64,000 nt of DNA from Bythopirellula goksoeyrii (GCF_008065115.1 NZ_CP042913.1:9211-73210), one strand, 5' to 3'. Numbered from the stretch's first letter, positions 16,375 to 25,013 are shown. The notes: generated by a model from the letters alone, not told the origin. Numbers and translations are program-made.

Positions 16375-16923
16375 ATGCTGAAGTGCCAAAAGTGCGATCG
16401 ACAAGCTACGTTTCACATAACCGACCTGATTGATGGTAAGCCAAAAGAACTCCATCTGTGTGAAGATTGCGCGCAGAATTTCTTGACTCCTAGCGAAGAA
16501 GATACATCGGATGTCATGCCGGCGATGGCAGGCCTATTGGCCCAGCATCTTGCCGTTGGGGAAACTGCCGATCAATTGGCGCGCCTCGACCAGATGCGTT
16601 GCCCAGTTTGTTCGATCACTTTTCTCGAGTTCCGTAAGCAGGGGAGGCTCGGCTGTCCCCATGATTATGAATTCTTCGCTGATGAACTTGAGCCTCTTTT
16701 GATGAACATCCATGATCAAACTCATCACATTGGGAAGGTTCCCAAGAGATGCCCTAAGGGAGCGGACCAACAAACCCAGCTCATTCGATTACGGCGCGAA
16801 ATGAAAGAGGCGATTTCTTCCGAAAACTATGAGAGGGCGTCCCAAATTAGAGACGAAATTCGGGCCATCGAAACTCAAGCACAATCCCCTGAAAACGGTG
16901 GAGAAAAGGAAGAGTCAGACTAA
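16375..16923 (+). CDS. mcsA: McsA-like zinc-finger/UVR-motif activator of arginine kinase
   Basis: 182 residues. In Firmicutes McsA binds zinc and activates the protein-arginine kinase McsB. N-terminal CxxC pairs are at C4/C7 and C29/C32, a second cluster at C76/C79 with C94 (GCPHDYEFF), and a C-terminal UVR helix pair LRREMKEAISSENYERA at about 138-155. The next gene is the kinase mcsB, 149 bases on in the same direction, which supports the assignment over a generic UvrB/UvrC-motif protein. CtsR and ClpC, the usual partners in Bacillus, are not in the window. Confidence 0.9.
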   Translation: MLKCQKCDRQATFHITDLIDGKPKELHLCEDCAQNFLTPSEEDTSDVMPAMAGLLAQHLAVGETADQLARLDQMRCPVCSITFLEFRKQGRLGCPHDYEFFADELEPLLMNIHDQTHHIGKVPKRCPKGADQQTQLIRLRREMKEAISSENYERASQIRDEIRAIETQAQSPENGGEKEESD

Positions 16924-17072
16924 TTACGGCGATTGATATGCCACCCCCGTCAATCTCCCCCTCACAAGCTTAGAGTAATTGGATAGAATTGGGTTAGCCA
17001 GAACTGAAATATGAGACGGCTCAACCTAGTGCCTAAGCCGTTGCAGCAATCCTTGACGAGAAGCCAGAAAAA

Positions 17073-18161
17073 ATGGAATTGAACGAACTGACCAATGCGA
17101 GCGGCGAATGGCTACGTGGGGCTGGCCCAGAGTCGGATATTGTTATCAGCAGTCGTATTCGGTTAGCCCGCAATCTAGCAGACTTTCCCTTTCTCTCTCG
17201 GGCTACAGAGGCTGATCGAGCTGCTATCGAACAGATTTTGCAAGATACGATTTCCAAATTAATCGAGGAGAAGAAACTCGATCCGAACACGTTGTACATC
17301 AAGGTCGGTGACATAGACCAACTTGATCGAATGTTTCTCGTAGAAAGACAGCTTATTAGCCGAGAGCTGGCAGATGCGACTGGGGCTCGTTCCGTAGTGA
17401 TCGATCCCCAGGAAAGATACAGCGTCATGATCAACGAAGAGGATCATGTCCGCCTGCAAGTCATGCAGAGCGGATTGAACCTTCAGGCTGCCTGGGAACA
17501 GGTCAATCGTTTGGACGACTTAATCGAAGAGCATGTAGTCTATGCCTTCAGTGACAGGCTGGGGTACCTCACGGCTTGCCCCACCAATGTTGGTACAGGA
17601 ATCCGCGTGAGCGTCATGCTCCACCTACCTGCCTTGGTGATTACCAGACAGATCGAAAAAGTATTCAAGAGTTTACAAAAGATCAGCCTGGCGGTGCGGG
17701 GACTCTATGGAGAAGGCTCCCAAGCGATGGGCGACTTCTATCAAATCAGCAATCAAATCACCTTGGGACTGACCGAAGAGGAATTGATCGCCAAAGTTGC
17801 CGATATTGTGCCTGTCCTCATCGATTACGAACGTCAGGCTCGTGACTTTTTGATCCGGGAGAGCCACGAAACCCTCCACGATCGCGTGAGTCGGGCGTTT
17901 GGCATTCTGCGCACTGCCCAGACAATTAGCTCAGAGGAAACCATGCACTTGCTTTCGAGTGTGCGGATGGGCCTGAACCTGGGACTTATCAGTGATTTGC
18001 AGATTCCTACTATCAACAAACTGTTTGTACATACCCAACCTGCTCATTTACAGAAACTCGCGGGCAACGATCTCGATTCAGCTGCTCGCAATATCGAACG
18101 GGCTACTTATTTGCGCCGCCACCTCGATGGGAATAAGCCTAACGGTCCGACCCAGAACTAG
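17073..18161 (+). CDS. mcsB: Protein arginine kinase McsB
   Basis: ATP:guanido phosphotransferase family, 362 residues. It phosphorylates arginine side chains of proteins and in Bacillus marks them for ClpCP. Catalytic-domain landmarks are ISSRIRLARNLADFPF at 26-40 and the active-site loop ACPTNVGTGIRVSVMLHLP with C169. The length and the lack of an N-terminal guanidino-specificity domain separate it from metazoan arginine or creatine kinases. It lies behind mcsA, forming the usual activator-kinase pair. Confidence 0.93.
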   Translation: MELNELTNASGEWLRGAGPESDIVISSRIRLARNLADFPFLSRATEADRAAIEQILQDTISKLIEEKKLDPNTLYIKVGDIDQLDRMFLVERQLISRELADATGARSVVIDPQERYSVMINEEDHVRLQVMQSGLNLQAAWEQVNRLDDLIEEHVVYAFSDRLGYLTACPTNVGTGIRVSVMLHLPALVITRQIEKVFKSLQKISLAVRGLYGEGSQAMGDFYQISNQITLGLTEEELIAKVADIVPVLIDYERQARDFLIRESHETLHDRVSRAFGILRTAQTISSEETMHLLSSVRMGLNLGLISDLQIPTINKLFVHTQPAHLQKLAGNDLDSAARNIERATYLRRHLDGNKPNGPTQN

Positions 18162-18175
18162 TCGATCAGCCTGAG

Positions 18176-18979
18176 CTATTCCACAACGATACCATCCAAG
18201 CCAGGTTCGCTTGGTGGCACTTGAGGATTCATTTTCTCCAGTGCTTCACGCAAGATGCCGCTCACTACCATGTTGCGATACCACTTGCGGTCAGACGGAA
18301 CGATGTGCCAGGGGGCGTGCTTGGTATTGCACAAAGTCAACGCATCCTCATAAGCTCGTTGATACTCATCCCACAATTTGCGTTCCGCTAAATCTCCCAT
18401 GCTAAACTTCCAACGTTTCTTGGGATTGTCCAGTCGTGCTTGCAATCTTTCTCGCTGCTCTTCCTTGCTAATATGCAGATAGCACTTGACGATAGTCACC
18501 TTGCCTTCAACAAGCAATTGTTCAAATTCATTGATCCGCTCGTAGCGAGACTTCCATTCCTCTTTTGGCACCAAGTTGTGAACACGTACAACCAAAACAT
18601 CTCCGTAATGCGAGCGATTGAAGATACCTATCTCACCTCTTGGTGGAACCGCTTTGTGAATTCGCCAAAGAAAGTCGTGGTCGAGTTCAGCTTGGCTGGG
18701 CTGTTTGAATGAGGTAATGTGGCAGCTCTGAGGGTTGATACCCGTCATTACTGTGCGAATCGTGCCGTCTTTTCCTGCGGTGTCCATTCCCTGAAGAACC
18801 AAAAGTAAGGCTCGTTGATTCTCGGCATACAACTTATATGCGAGTTCACCGCTAATGGCCGTGTTTTCTTCGATCTGCTTGGCTGCAGATTTCTTTTTCC
18901 AATCTCCCGCGACGAATCTGGCGTCGAAATCTTTGAGATGAATCTTTGTACCAGGTGATACTGTCAGTGGTTGAGACAT
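18176..18979 (-). CDS. Polyphosphate kinase 2 family phosphotransferase
   Basis: PPK2-type kinase, 267 residues from the ATG at 18979. A GTG at 18994 would add five residues. It transfers phosphate from polyphosphate to nucleotides. Walker A is GMDTAGKDGTIR, the lid/Walker B segment is FNRSHYGDVLVVRVH, and the arginine-rich lid KEEQRERLQARLDNPKKRWK follows. The NRSHYxDVLVxRVH form is what I associate with the short single-domain class III enzymes able to use AMP and ADP. Substrate preference is inference. The gene is convergent with mcsB, their ends 14 bases apart. Confidence 0.9.
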   Translation of the reverse strand: MSQPLTVSPGTKIHLKDFDARFVAGDWKKKSAAKQIEENTAISGELAYKLYAENQRALLLVLQGMDTAGKDGTIRTVMTGINPQSCHITSFKQPSQAELDHDFLWRIHKAVPPRGEIGIFNRSHYGDVLVVRVHNLVPKEEWKSRYERINEFEQLLVEGKVTIVKCYLHISKEEQRERLQARLDNPKKRWKFSMGDLAERKLWDEYQRAYEDALTLCNTKHAPWHIVPSDRKWYRNMVVSGILREALEKMNPQVPPSEPGLDGIVVE

Positions 18980-19050
18980 AGGTTCGTTTCTCACATGCTG
19001 ATGGAATGGCCGTGATCGTTTAGGAGTCGAGATCTTACCTTGCTGCTTTT

Positions 19051-19233
19051 CTATTCTAATTCACTTGAAATGATAATGTGTCCCGCTGGTTCAACTTCGA
19101 TCCGAATCAAATTGGGATGGCAGCAGACGGGACAATCCTCGACATACTCCTGCCTGGTTCCTTGAGAAGGATCGAACGGGATGACAATTTCTTCCCCGCA
19201 ACTACCACAAATATAGCTCAGATCGTCGTCCAT
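19051..19233 (-). CDS. CPXCG-motif cysteine-rich protein
   Basis: 60 residues from an ATG at 19233, with AGAAG upstream; a longer start at 19263 is possible but less likely. Two cysteine pairs, YICGSCGEE and DCPVCCHPN, would bind one zinc ion. It matches the small CPXCG family, which has no established function. The spacing between the pairs and the acidic FDPSQGTRQEYVED linker are typical. It is divergent from the VKOR gene, with only about 55 bases between the starts. Confidence 0.85.
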   Translation of the reverse strand: MDDDLSYICGSCGEEIVIPFDPSQGTRQEYVEDCPVCCHPNLIRIEVEPAGHIIISSELE

Positions 19234-19288
19234 TCTGCTTCTCGCAAGGATTCTAGGGGCCAAGGATTGTGCTAGAATTAAGGATTAA

Positions 19289-20743
19289 GTGACTTCCACT
19301 CCAAAAGCGGGAAACGGCGTGAGCGACCATTCTATCATTTCAAATTTCGTTTCAAACAATCGCAAGGCGCTGGCAGTCATAGTCACCGTCCTGGCGATGT
19401 TTGCTCTTGGCATCTCATCCTATCTGACATGGGTTACCTGGAACCAGTCCTCGATTGCTGGCTGTTCGGGCAGTTCCTTGGCAGGCTGTGATGAAGTGCT
19501 TGACAGTGTCTGGTCGAAGTGGCTAGGAATTCCTGTCAGTCTATTTGGCTCACTCGTGTATGCCGGGATTCTGACACTCTGCTGGCCAGGTATCTTGCAT
19601 CCCAGAAGTTGGGCGGCATTGGGTCTCATGGCATTGGCCCTTGTTGCCGCTGGATCTGGTGTCTGGTTCTTTGGAGTACAGTTCCTCCTAATAGGGCACT
19701 ATTGTTTCTATTGTCTCTCCGTGCATATCTGCGGGCTACTGATCTCGATCGTTGCCTATTTCGCTTTGAACGATTCTGCTCCAGTTCAAGACTACGATCA
19801 AATGCGATCCTTGTTGGGTGTCGATTTCGACGCTTCAGAACCAACTGAATCAACAAGACTCACGAACTTTCAACCCTTGATTGCATCTGGAATTGCGGTA
19901 GTAGGTTTGCTTTTCCTCATTGGGGGGCAACTGCTTTTCGCACCGTCTACTATGAAATTCGTCGCCAACGTAGACAATGCGAAACTTGTTGATGCACAAC
20001 AGAAAGATGACATAGAAGAAGCAGAGGACACGCCGGAGTTCACTGTCGAATTGGACTCCGATAGTGAAACTCCCGAAGCCAAATCTCCTGCTCCCACGAC
20101 CGACGAAACTAGATCGACGTCTCCCGGTAGGTCCAAGCCGCGTTATCTCACTTTGCAATCGTTGGGAAAACGCGTGGAAGTCACCAATGAGCCGACGCTG
20201 GGCGATCCGCACGCAGAGCAGGTTTTGGTCGAACTGCTTGACTACACCTGCCCTCATTGCCGAAAGATGCATCCTTATATTCACCAAGCTGCCGAGCGCT
20301 ATGGAGAGGATATCTGCTTCGCGATCTATCATGTCCCTTTGAGTCGCCACTGCAATCCTCATGTAAAGATGGATCAGAGCTTACATCGCACGGCGTGCGA
20401 CTACGCGAAACTGGCCATCAGTGTCTGGAAGCTGAATCCGGCAAAGTTCGCTGAGTTTCACAACTACTTAATGGAAGGCGAAAAAGCACCTGCCGTCTAC
20501 AAGGCACGCAATAAGGCGATGGAACTTGTGGGAAACGAGATACTACTCGACAAATCACTCGAGATTGATGCCAATCGCCGGGTCAAGCAGCATGTCGATG
20601 AAATGAAGAAACTCGAAACCGGCTTGCCGGTTCTTGTTTCAGAGAAGGGGGTTATTAAAGGTGTCCCCAACGATGAAACTAAATGGTTCGGGTTCTTCGA
20701 GAATACCTTGGGCCTTGAGCCCCAAACTGCTGAAGTTGAATGA
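19289..20743 (+). CDS. VKOR-DsbA-like fusion, disulfide-forming membrane protein
   Basis: 484 residues. The N-terminal vitamin K epoxide reductase domain (about 25-165) has four to five membrane helices, loop cysteines C59 and C67 and the redox centre CFYC at 139-142. A further membrane helix at about 195-215 and an acidic low-complexity linker (about 235-285) lead to a periplasmic thioredoxin-fold domain with LLDYTCPHCRKMHP, CPHC at 321-324. Such fusions couple DsbA-like oxidation of exported proteins to quinone reduction. Starts with GTG at 19289, AAGGA upstream. Given the many exported proteins in the window it probably serves their folding. Confidence 0.92.
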   Translation: MTSTPKAGNGVSDHSIISNFVSNNRKALAVIVTVLAMFALGISSYLTWVTWNQSSIAGCSGSSLAGCDEVLDSVWSKWLGIPVSLFGSLVYAGILTLCWPGILHPRSWAALGLMALALVAAGSGVWFFGVQFLLIGHYCFYCLSVHICGLLISIVAYFALNDSAPVQDYDQMRSLLGVDFDASEPTESTRLTNFQPLIASGIAVVGLLFLIGGQLLFAPSTMKFVANVDNAKLVDAQQKDDIEEAEDTPEFTVELDSDSETPEAKSPAPTTDETRSTSPGRSKPRYLTLQSLGKRVEVTNEPTLGDPHAEQVLVELLDYTCPHCRKMHPYIHQAAERYGEDICFAIYHVPLSRHCNPHVKMDQSLHRTACDYAKLAISVWKLNPAKFAEFHNYLMEGEKAPAVYKARNKAMELVGNEILLDKSLEIDANRRVKQHVDEMKKLETGLPVLVSEKGVIKGVPNDETKWFGFFENTLGLEPQTAEVE

Positions 20744-20850
20744 CCGGCATTTTCGGGTTTTTTCCATTTTCTACGAACCTTGGTAGGGTCGCGCGACTCT
20801 CTGGAATTAGTTGCTAAGCAAAAATACTGGCCTCTGACAATTGATATTGC

Positions 20851-20877
20851 TTGACGGGCCGGTTTCGTGATTATAAT
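20851..20877 (+). promoter_or_regulatory. Strong promoter of a small transcription unit
   Basis: TTGACG at 20851-20856 and a perfect TATAAT at 20872-20877, spacer 15 bases (16 if the -35 is taken one base earlier). The predicted start is near 20884. It is among the best promoter matches in the window and serves no long gene. Confidence 0.65.
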
Positions 20878-20883
20878 GCAACT

Positions 20884-21166
20884 ATGGGTCGTGCGACCGC
20901 AGCACGACGGGCCCTAACTGGCCGCCGAGTGTCCTCTGGCAGGGCGCTTAGCCGCCGCAAACTTGTGAGAAAGGAGGTGGTTCTTTGAACGATTATCATA
21001 TAAGCCAGTGGGGTGGTGCAAACCGTTGACCGCCGGCGGGTTGTCTAACGGAGGCAGCCACCACCTGCTTGTGAGTGCCCGCCTTGCTCACTTCCGAGCT
21101 AAGGCCTGTTCTCTAAGCAAAAACTATGAACCCGGTCACCCGAGTGGTGGCCGGGTTTCTTTTTTG
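20884..21166 (+). ncRNA. Candidate structured RNA or leader with tiny ORFs, about 280 nt
   Basis: The unit lies between a strong promoter and an intrinsic terminator and holds no long frame. It begins with a hairpin GTCGTGC..GCACGAC. An ATG at 20884, at the predicted start of transcription, opens a basic 34-codon frame to 20988. Inside it AGAAAGGAGGTG (20968-20979) matches the 16S 3' end over twelve bases, and five bases later a TTG opens a 14-codon frame (20985-21029, MNDYHISQWGGANR) overlapping the first stop. Behind it GGTGGTGCAAACC and GCAGCCACCACC could pair. I considered SRP RNA, tmRNA, 6S and RNase P and saw none of their signatures. It may be a regulatory RNA or a small-peptide mRNA. 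Confidence 0.55.
21130..21166 (+). terminator. Intrinsic terminator of the small transcription unit
   Basis: Stem AACCCGG..CACC with TGGTGG..CCGGGTT around a CGAG loop, followed by TTTCTTTTTT. A textbook rho-independent terminator. Confidence 0.85.
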
Positions 21167-21280
21167 ATCTCAGCTTGTCTCGCAACATAAGGGACTGGTG
21201 TTGAGGGCAGAATCGAAGACGCGCTTCGCTGCGCCGGGGCTCCGCGGCGCGGCTAACGGAGACTCTTGTGCGCGGTTCGG

Positions 21281-21382
21281 CGAGAGCTGCCGGTTCTTCC
21301 AGACGAGTTGCGAAAAGTGAAGGAAGTTATCTCAATCTTGCGCACTGCGACGGCATGCTTGCCGAGTTCCTTTTATCGGTAA
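21281..21382 (+). pseudogene. C-terminal gene remnant inside dispersed repeat copy 2
   Basis: The plus frame reads RELPVLPDELRKV, then KEVISILRTATACLPSSFYR and a TAA at 21380-21382. It parallels the minus-strand frame at 14057-14173. The upstream part is missing: before it lies the unrelated GGCTCCGCGGCGCGGCTAAC motif. The AT-rich segment after the stop is more alike in the two copies than the coding part. Confidence 0.35.
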
Positions 21383-21652
21383 CTAAAAAACAAAATACAA
21401 AACTAAACCCATTTTCTTGATTTTCCCCTGGTTCTATCGAGTTTGTCAAATAATTTTGAAAACAAAACTCTTGTCCTTGGGGACAAAAAGCGGAATCCCT
21501 CAAGCATTTGGCCGCCAAAAACCTACCGACGGATCTCTAGCGACGTCGCTGCTAGTGCGCTCTCTGCTCTCAACTCATTTTCTCTATTTTCAATGATCGT
21601 GTGCTATGGAGTGCAACGGACATTATAAGAAAATGGTGACTGGAGGTTAGAG
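21298..21652 (+). repeat. Dispersed repeat of about 355 bases, copy 2
   Basis: Inverted counterpart of 13773-14160, about 7.2 kb away. The best-conserved part is the AT-rich block at about 21380-21434, identical to copy 1. The end at about 21635-21652 carries GGTGACTGGAGGTTAGA as in copy 1. Neither copy contains a transposase. The stretch 21653-22045 that follows has no recognisable gene. Confidence 0.85.
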
Positions 21653-22045
21653 ATTAGTTTTGGCCATCGAGTAGATTTCGCGGGGCAGTCATCTCGCTTG
21701 TCAATCATAAGATTCACAGGCTGTAAGCCTGCGTCACGGCATAGTTCAGATGTCATGCGCCTGTGGGGATTGGTATACCATCCCGCCATTAGGCGACAAA
21801 GGGCTGGATTTCGCAGAAATTGGTAGGAATTCGGCACTGGTCGTGTTAATATCGGACCAATCCAGTGCTGCTGGAGGCTCAACACTAATCGCCAGTTCTC
21901 ACACGACGTGACTGATGCTTCACACCCGGAGTTCTCGCAGCGAACAGCCCACACTCAGATTTTCACCATTGGTCGTTGGCCGCACGGGAGGCGGTTCACG
22001 CCACTTCAATCGTTTCCCCCCAAGAAATAGCAGGAAGATTGCACC
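21653..22045. other. Intergenic region upstream of the PEP-CTERM gene
   Basis: About 390 bases without a recognisable gene, RNA or repeat. Short open frames on the minus strand run partly into the PEP-CTERM gene and have no ribosome-binding sites. A promoter for the downstream gene should lie here, but none stands out. Confidence 0.3.
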
Positions 22046-24982
22046 ATGAATCACCACCACTCGTACGTCGCCATTGGGATCCTCATCTGTTCGCTCTTCA
22101 CTTTTAGTGTCGCTCTGGCTCGAGGCCAGTCGGCCTACTTCTCGCTGGAGGGCGACATCAATGTGCCGCTTGACGAGTACGATGCGTTGTTCGATCTGAC
22201 GCGCACTGTCGGCAGCGGCGAGGACCTGCGGTTCCGCGCTTATACGCAGGTGGGCGGAGTGAACAGCGCGGGTGATGTGATCCCCAGTTCGGGCTTCGAC
22301 GCGCAACTATCTTTGTTCGATAGTGCCAACGCGCTCCGCGGACAGGATCGTACGTCTGCTGGTCCAGACGCACTGCTGTCTTGGCCAGGCATCACGGTCG
22401 TCGGGACCCCACTGAACCCCAACCCGCTCCCGGCGGACAATTACCGTCTGAACCTTCTTGCCGGCCCATCCGGACCACCGGTGGGCCCGTTTGCGGTGGA
22501 TCTGATCGGCCCGGCGGACGCGATTGTTTTCACAGGCGGCACGCCTATCAATAACGCAACGCTTACTTCGCTGAAATTCGGCAGCACGGGAGGCGGAACG
22601 GCGACTTACCGGCTCGCGGCAGACGCGAACAACACGGGTACCCTCGAATCACAAGCCGGTGGAGTGATCGAGGGGAACGGCGCCAACGGGTTGGGATTCA
22701 GTACTGGAGCCCAAGGGCGTAAAATCACTTCATCTAGTGAACTCCTGTCAAGTGTTGGTTCTCTTTGGAATCTGAGAGGCGGCACGGGAGGGCAATTTGC
22801 TGCTGGTGGAAGGGGTGGGGCAATCGTCGTGGAGGGTGGGATTGCCGTACTCGGGGGGGATGGGGACCTGCGAGGTGGAACACAAGGTCCCGGATCTTCT
22901 TCCTCGGCAGGAGGAGTGGGGGGGTCGATCAGTCTATCAAACAGCGACGTTACGATCTCGGGCGCATTTGACCTCAGTGGGAGCCGTTTCAGTGCGGGAG
23001 GATCCGTTTCGGTCGCCACCGGCACGGCCGTTTTGTCGGGCGACTTTGTTCAGGTCGGTGGTGTCGGAACCCAGCAAAGAGAGGCCGGCGTGGGCGGATC
23101 GCTGACGGTCTCTGGTGGAACCGTCGATCTGTCCGGCACCTTCGACTTGACGGGTGGCCGGGGTGGGAATGCCGGAGCTACCGGAGGGGATGCGGCCCAG
23201 GGGGGAAATGTCTCTATCTCTGGAGGGCTCGCCACCCTTACCGGGTCCGTCACTCTCGATGGGGGTGTGGGTGGCAATGCGAACACTACCGGAGGCGATG
23301 GCGGGCGAGGCGGAACCGTGTCGGTCTCTGCCGGTGAGTTCCTATTGCATGGAGGAAACATCTCCCTGGCTGGTGGTGTTGGCGGCAGCGCAATTTTCCC
23401 CGGCACTACCGGCGCCAACGGCAGCGTCAATGTCACCGGCGGCACGTTCTCGCTAAATAGTGGGGAGATCCTGGGTCGAACCGGAGCTGCCTCGGCCGAT
23501 CCACTCACGCTTAGCAACGCCTCGCTGAATGTTTCGGATACGGGCTTAGTCCAGGTCCTGAATGACGTGACGATGAGCAACGGCGCAGCGCTCAACGTGA
23601 CAGCGGGCGGTCTCGTCGACGCTACGCCGGCACAGGCTGCGGCCGGCGTGGCCGGGACCAGCGGCAAAACGCTGAAATCTAACGGCCAGATCACCAACAC
23701 CGACGGTTCGATCCGCTACGACGGCGGCGACGGCGGACTCATCCCCCCCGGCCTTTTCAACTCCGGTGGGATTGGCGGCGACGGCGGGATGCTCACTGCG
23801 ACCGGCGGCGGCATCACACTCGGCGGGATCGGCTCGATGAGCTTCGACGGCGGTGACGGCGGCGGCCTGGGCGCCTGCTGCGACAACTACGGCGGCACCG
23901 GCGGCGCAGGCGGCACCCTCAACCTCAGCAGTACCACCGTGATCCTTGACGCTCAGAGCAGCCTAAAGGCCAATGGCGGCGACGGCGGCGGCGGTGACAC
24001 ATTCGGCGACGGCATCGGCGGCTTGGGTGGCACGATCCAGCTCAACAGCGGGTCGATCACCCAGAACGGCTCGTCCGTGGTGCTGCTCAATGGCGGCAAC
24101 GCCGGCCTGGGCTCCGGCTCACCCGGCAACGTCGGCGGCGATGGCGGCACGTTGAATGTGCTTGGCGGCAGCTACACAATTACCGATAGCGCCACGCTCG
24201 ACCTGCGGGGCGGGCTGGGTACCGGCGGCAACGCCGATGGCGCTCACGGCCTGATCGACGTCACGAGTGGGACGTTCGCCATGAACGGCGGTGACGTTTT
24301 TGCCGGCACGATCCAGCACCCCGGCACGGGCAATTTTGATTTCAATGGTGGCACACTCACTGCGGAGACGTTCAATGGCGTACTTGTTCAGGATGGTGGC
24401 ACGCTCTTGATCGGTGGCTCGCCAGGAACAATGACCGTCTCGCAGGACTACATGATCAACGCCGGTTCCGTGGAGATCGAACTCTTTGCCGGTGGAGTTA
24501 CACCCACGGCGGGGGTCGACTTCGATCAACTCACGGCCGACACCGCCACGCTGGGCGGTAGTTTGGAACTTGTGATCGATAGTGGCTACTCGCCAAGTCT
24601 CGGGCACATGTTTCCCATTCTCACCACGACCGGTGGAGTGACGGGTACCTTTGCCAATGTCAATGGCGCTTATTTGGGCGCCGGACTCGGATTCGACGTG
24701 CAGTACAACGCTAACGATGTGACGCTTGAAGTCATCAACGTTCTCCTTGGCGACTTCGACGTCGACGGCGATGTCGATGGTCGTGATTTTCTTGTTTGGC
24801 AGCGTGATCCGAGCATTGGAAACCTCACCGATTGGCAGGCGAACTACGGCATGGTCGCGCCGCTCTCGGCGAATGCAGCTGCGGTGCCGGAACCGAGTGG
24901 GCTCTTGTTGCTTGGGTGGCTCCTGGTGTGTGGCTGGTGGGGAGGGAGGAACGCGCTCTGCTGCGCTCCGCATCGCGGCTAA
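22046..24982 (+). CDS. Glycine-rich exported protein with dockerin-like and PEP-CTERM end
   Basis: 978 residues. A signal peptide (about 1-28, ending ALARGQS) is followed by a long Gly/Ser/Thr-rich body of imperfect repeats such as GGxVxVSGGxxxLxG, the pattern of beta-helical autotransporter-like or adhesin passengers. Near 915-935 is a calcium-binding dockerin-like loop, GDFDVDGDVDGRDFLVWQ, common in planctomycete surface proteins. The C-terminus has VPEPSGLLLLGWLLVCGWW, a PEP-CTERM sorting signal: motif, helix, then basic residue. The protein does not stop soon after the helix: the last ten residues are read from the dispersed CGCGGCTAAC motif, which supplies the TAA. It is probably anchored at or released from the outer surface. 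Substrate unknown. Confidence 0.85.
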   Translation: MNHHHSYVAIGILICSLFTFSVALARGQSAYFSLEGDINVPLDEYDALFDLTRTVGSGEDLRFRAYTQVGGVNSAGDVIPSSGFDAQLSLFDSANALRGQDRTSAGPDALLSWPGITVVGTPLNPNPLPADNYRLNLLAGPSGPPVGPFAVDLIGPADAIVFTGGTPINNATLTSLKFGSTGGGTATYRLAADANNTGTLESQAGGVIEGNGANGLGFSTGAQGRKITSSSELLSSVGSLWNLRGGTGGQFAAGGRGGAIVVEGGIAVLGGDGDLRGGTQGPGSSSSAGGVGGSISLSNSDVTISGAFDLSGSRFSAGGSVSVATGTAVLSGDFVQVGGVGTQQREAGVGGSLTVSGGTVDLSGTFDLTGGRGGNAGATGGDAAQGGNVSISGGLATLTGSVTLDGGVGGNANTTGGDGGRGGTVSVSAGEFLLHGGNISLAGGVGGSAIFPGTTGANGSVNVTGGTFSLNSGEILGRTGAASADPLTLSNASLNVSDTGLVQVLNDVTMSNGAALNVTAGGLVDATPAQAAAGVAGTSGKTLKSNGQITNTDGSIRYDGGDGGLIPPGLFNSGGIGGDGGMLTATGGGITLGGIGSMSFDGGDGGGLGACCDNYGGTGGAGGTLNLSSTTVILDAQSSLKANGGDGGGGDTFGDGIGGLGGTIQLNSGSITQNGSSVVLLNGGNAGLGSGSPGNVGGDGGTLNVLGGSYTITDSATLDLRGGLGTGGNADGAHGLIDVTSGTFAMNGGDVFAGTIQHPGTGNFDFNGGTLTAETFNGVLVQDGGTLLIGGSPGTMTVSQDYMINAGSVEIELFAGGVTPTAGVDFDQLTADTATLGGSLELVIDSGYSPSLGHMFPILTTTGGVTGTFANVNGAYLGAGLGFDVQYNANDVTLEVINVLLGDFDVDGDVDGRDFLVWQRDPSIGNLTDWQANYGMVAPLSANAAAVPEPSGLLLLGWLLVCGWWGGRNALCCAPHRG

Positions 24983-25013
24983 CAATGGCGCTCCGTGTCG
25001 CGGCTAACAATGG
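24964..25013. repeat. Tandem 25-base repeat at the end of the PEP-CTERM gene
   Basis: Two adjacent copies of CGCTCCGyrTCGCGGCTAAC plus AATGG, 24964-24988 and 24989-25013, differing at two bases. A related GGCTCCGCGGCGCGGCTAAC occurs at 21236-21255. The first unit contains the stop codon of the gene. Confidence 0.75.

Noticed and set aside
20884-21166. SRP RNA, tmRNA, 6S or RNase P RNA identity of the small unit
   Set aside because: GGAGGCAGCC looks a little like the SRP core but the conserved GGAAG loop motif is missing; no tmRNA tag or RNase P signature was seen.
23050-24985. Long minus-strand frames opposite the glycine-rich gene
   Set aside because: They arise from the GGC/GGN codon bias of the plus-strand protein; they are Pro-rich or Arg-rich, without ribosome sites.
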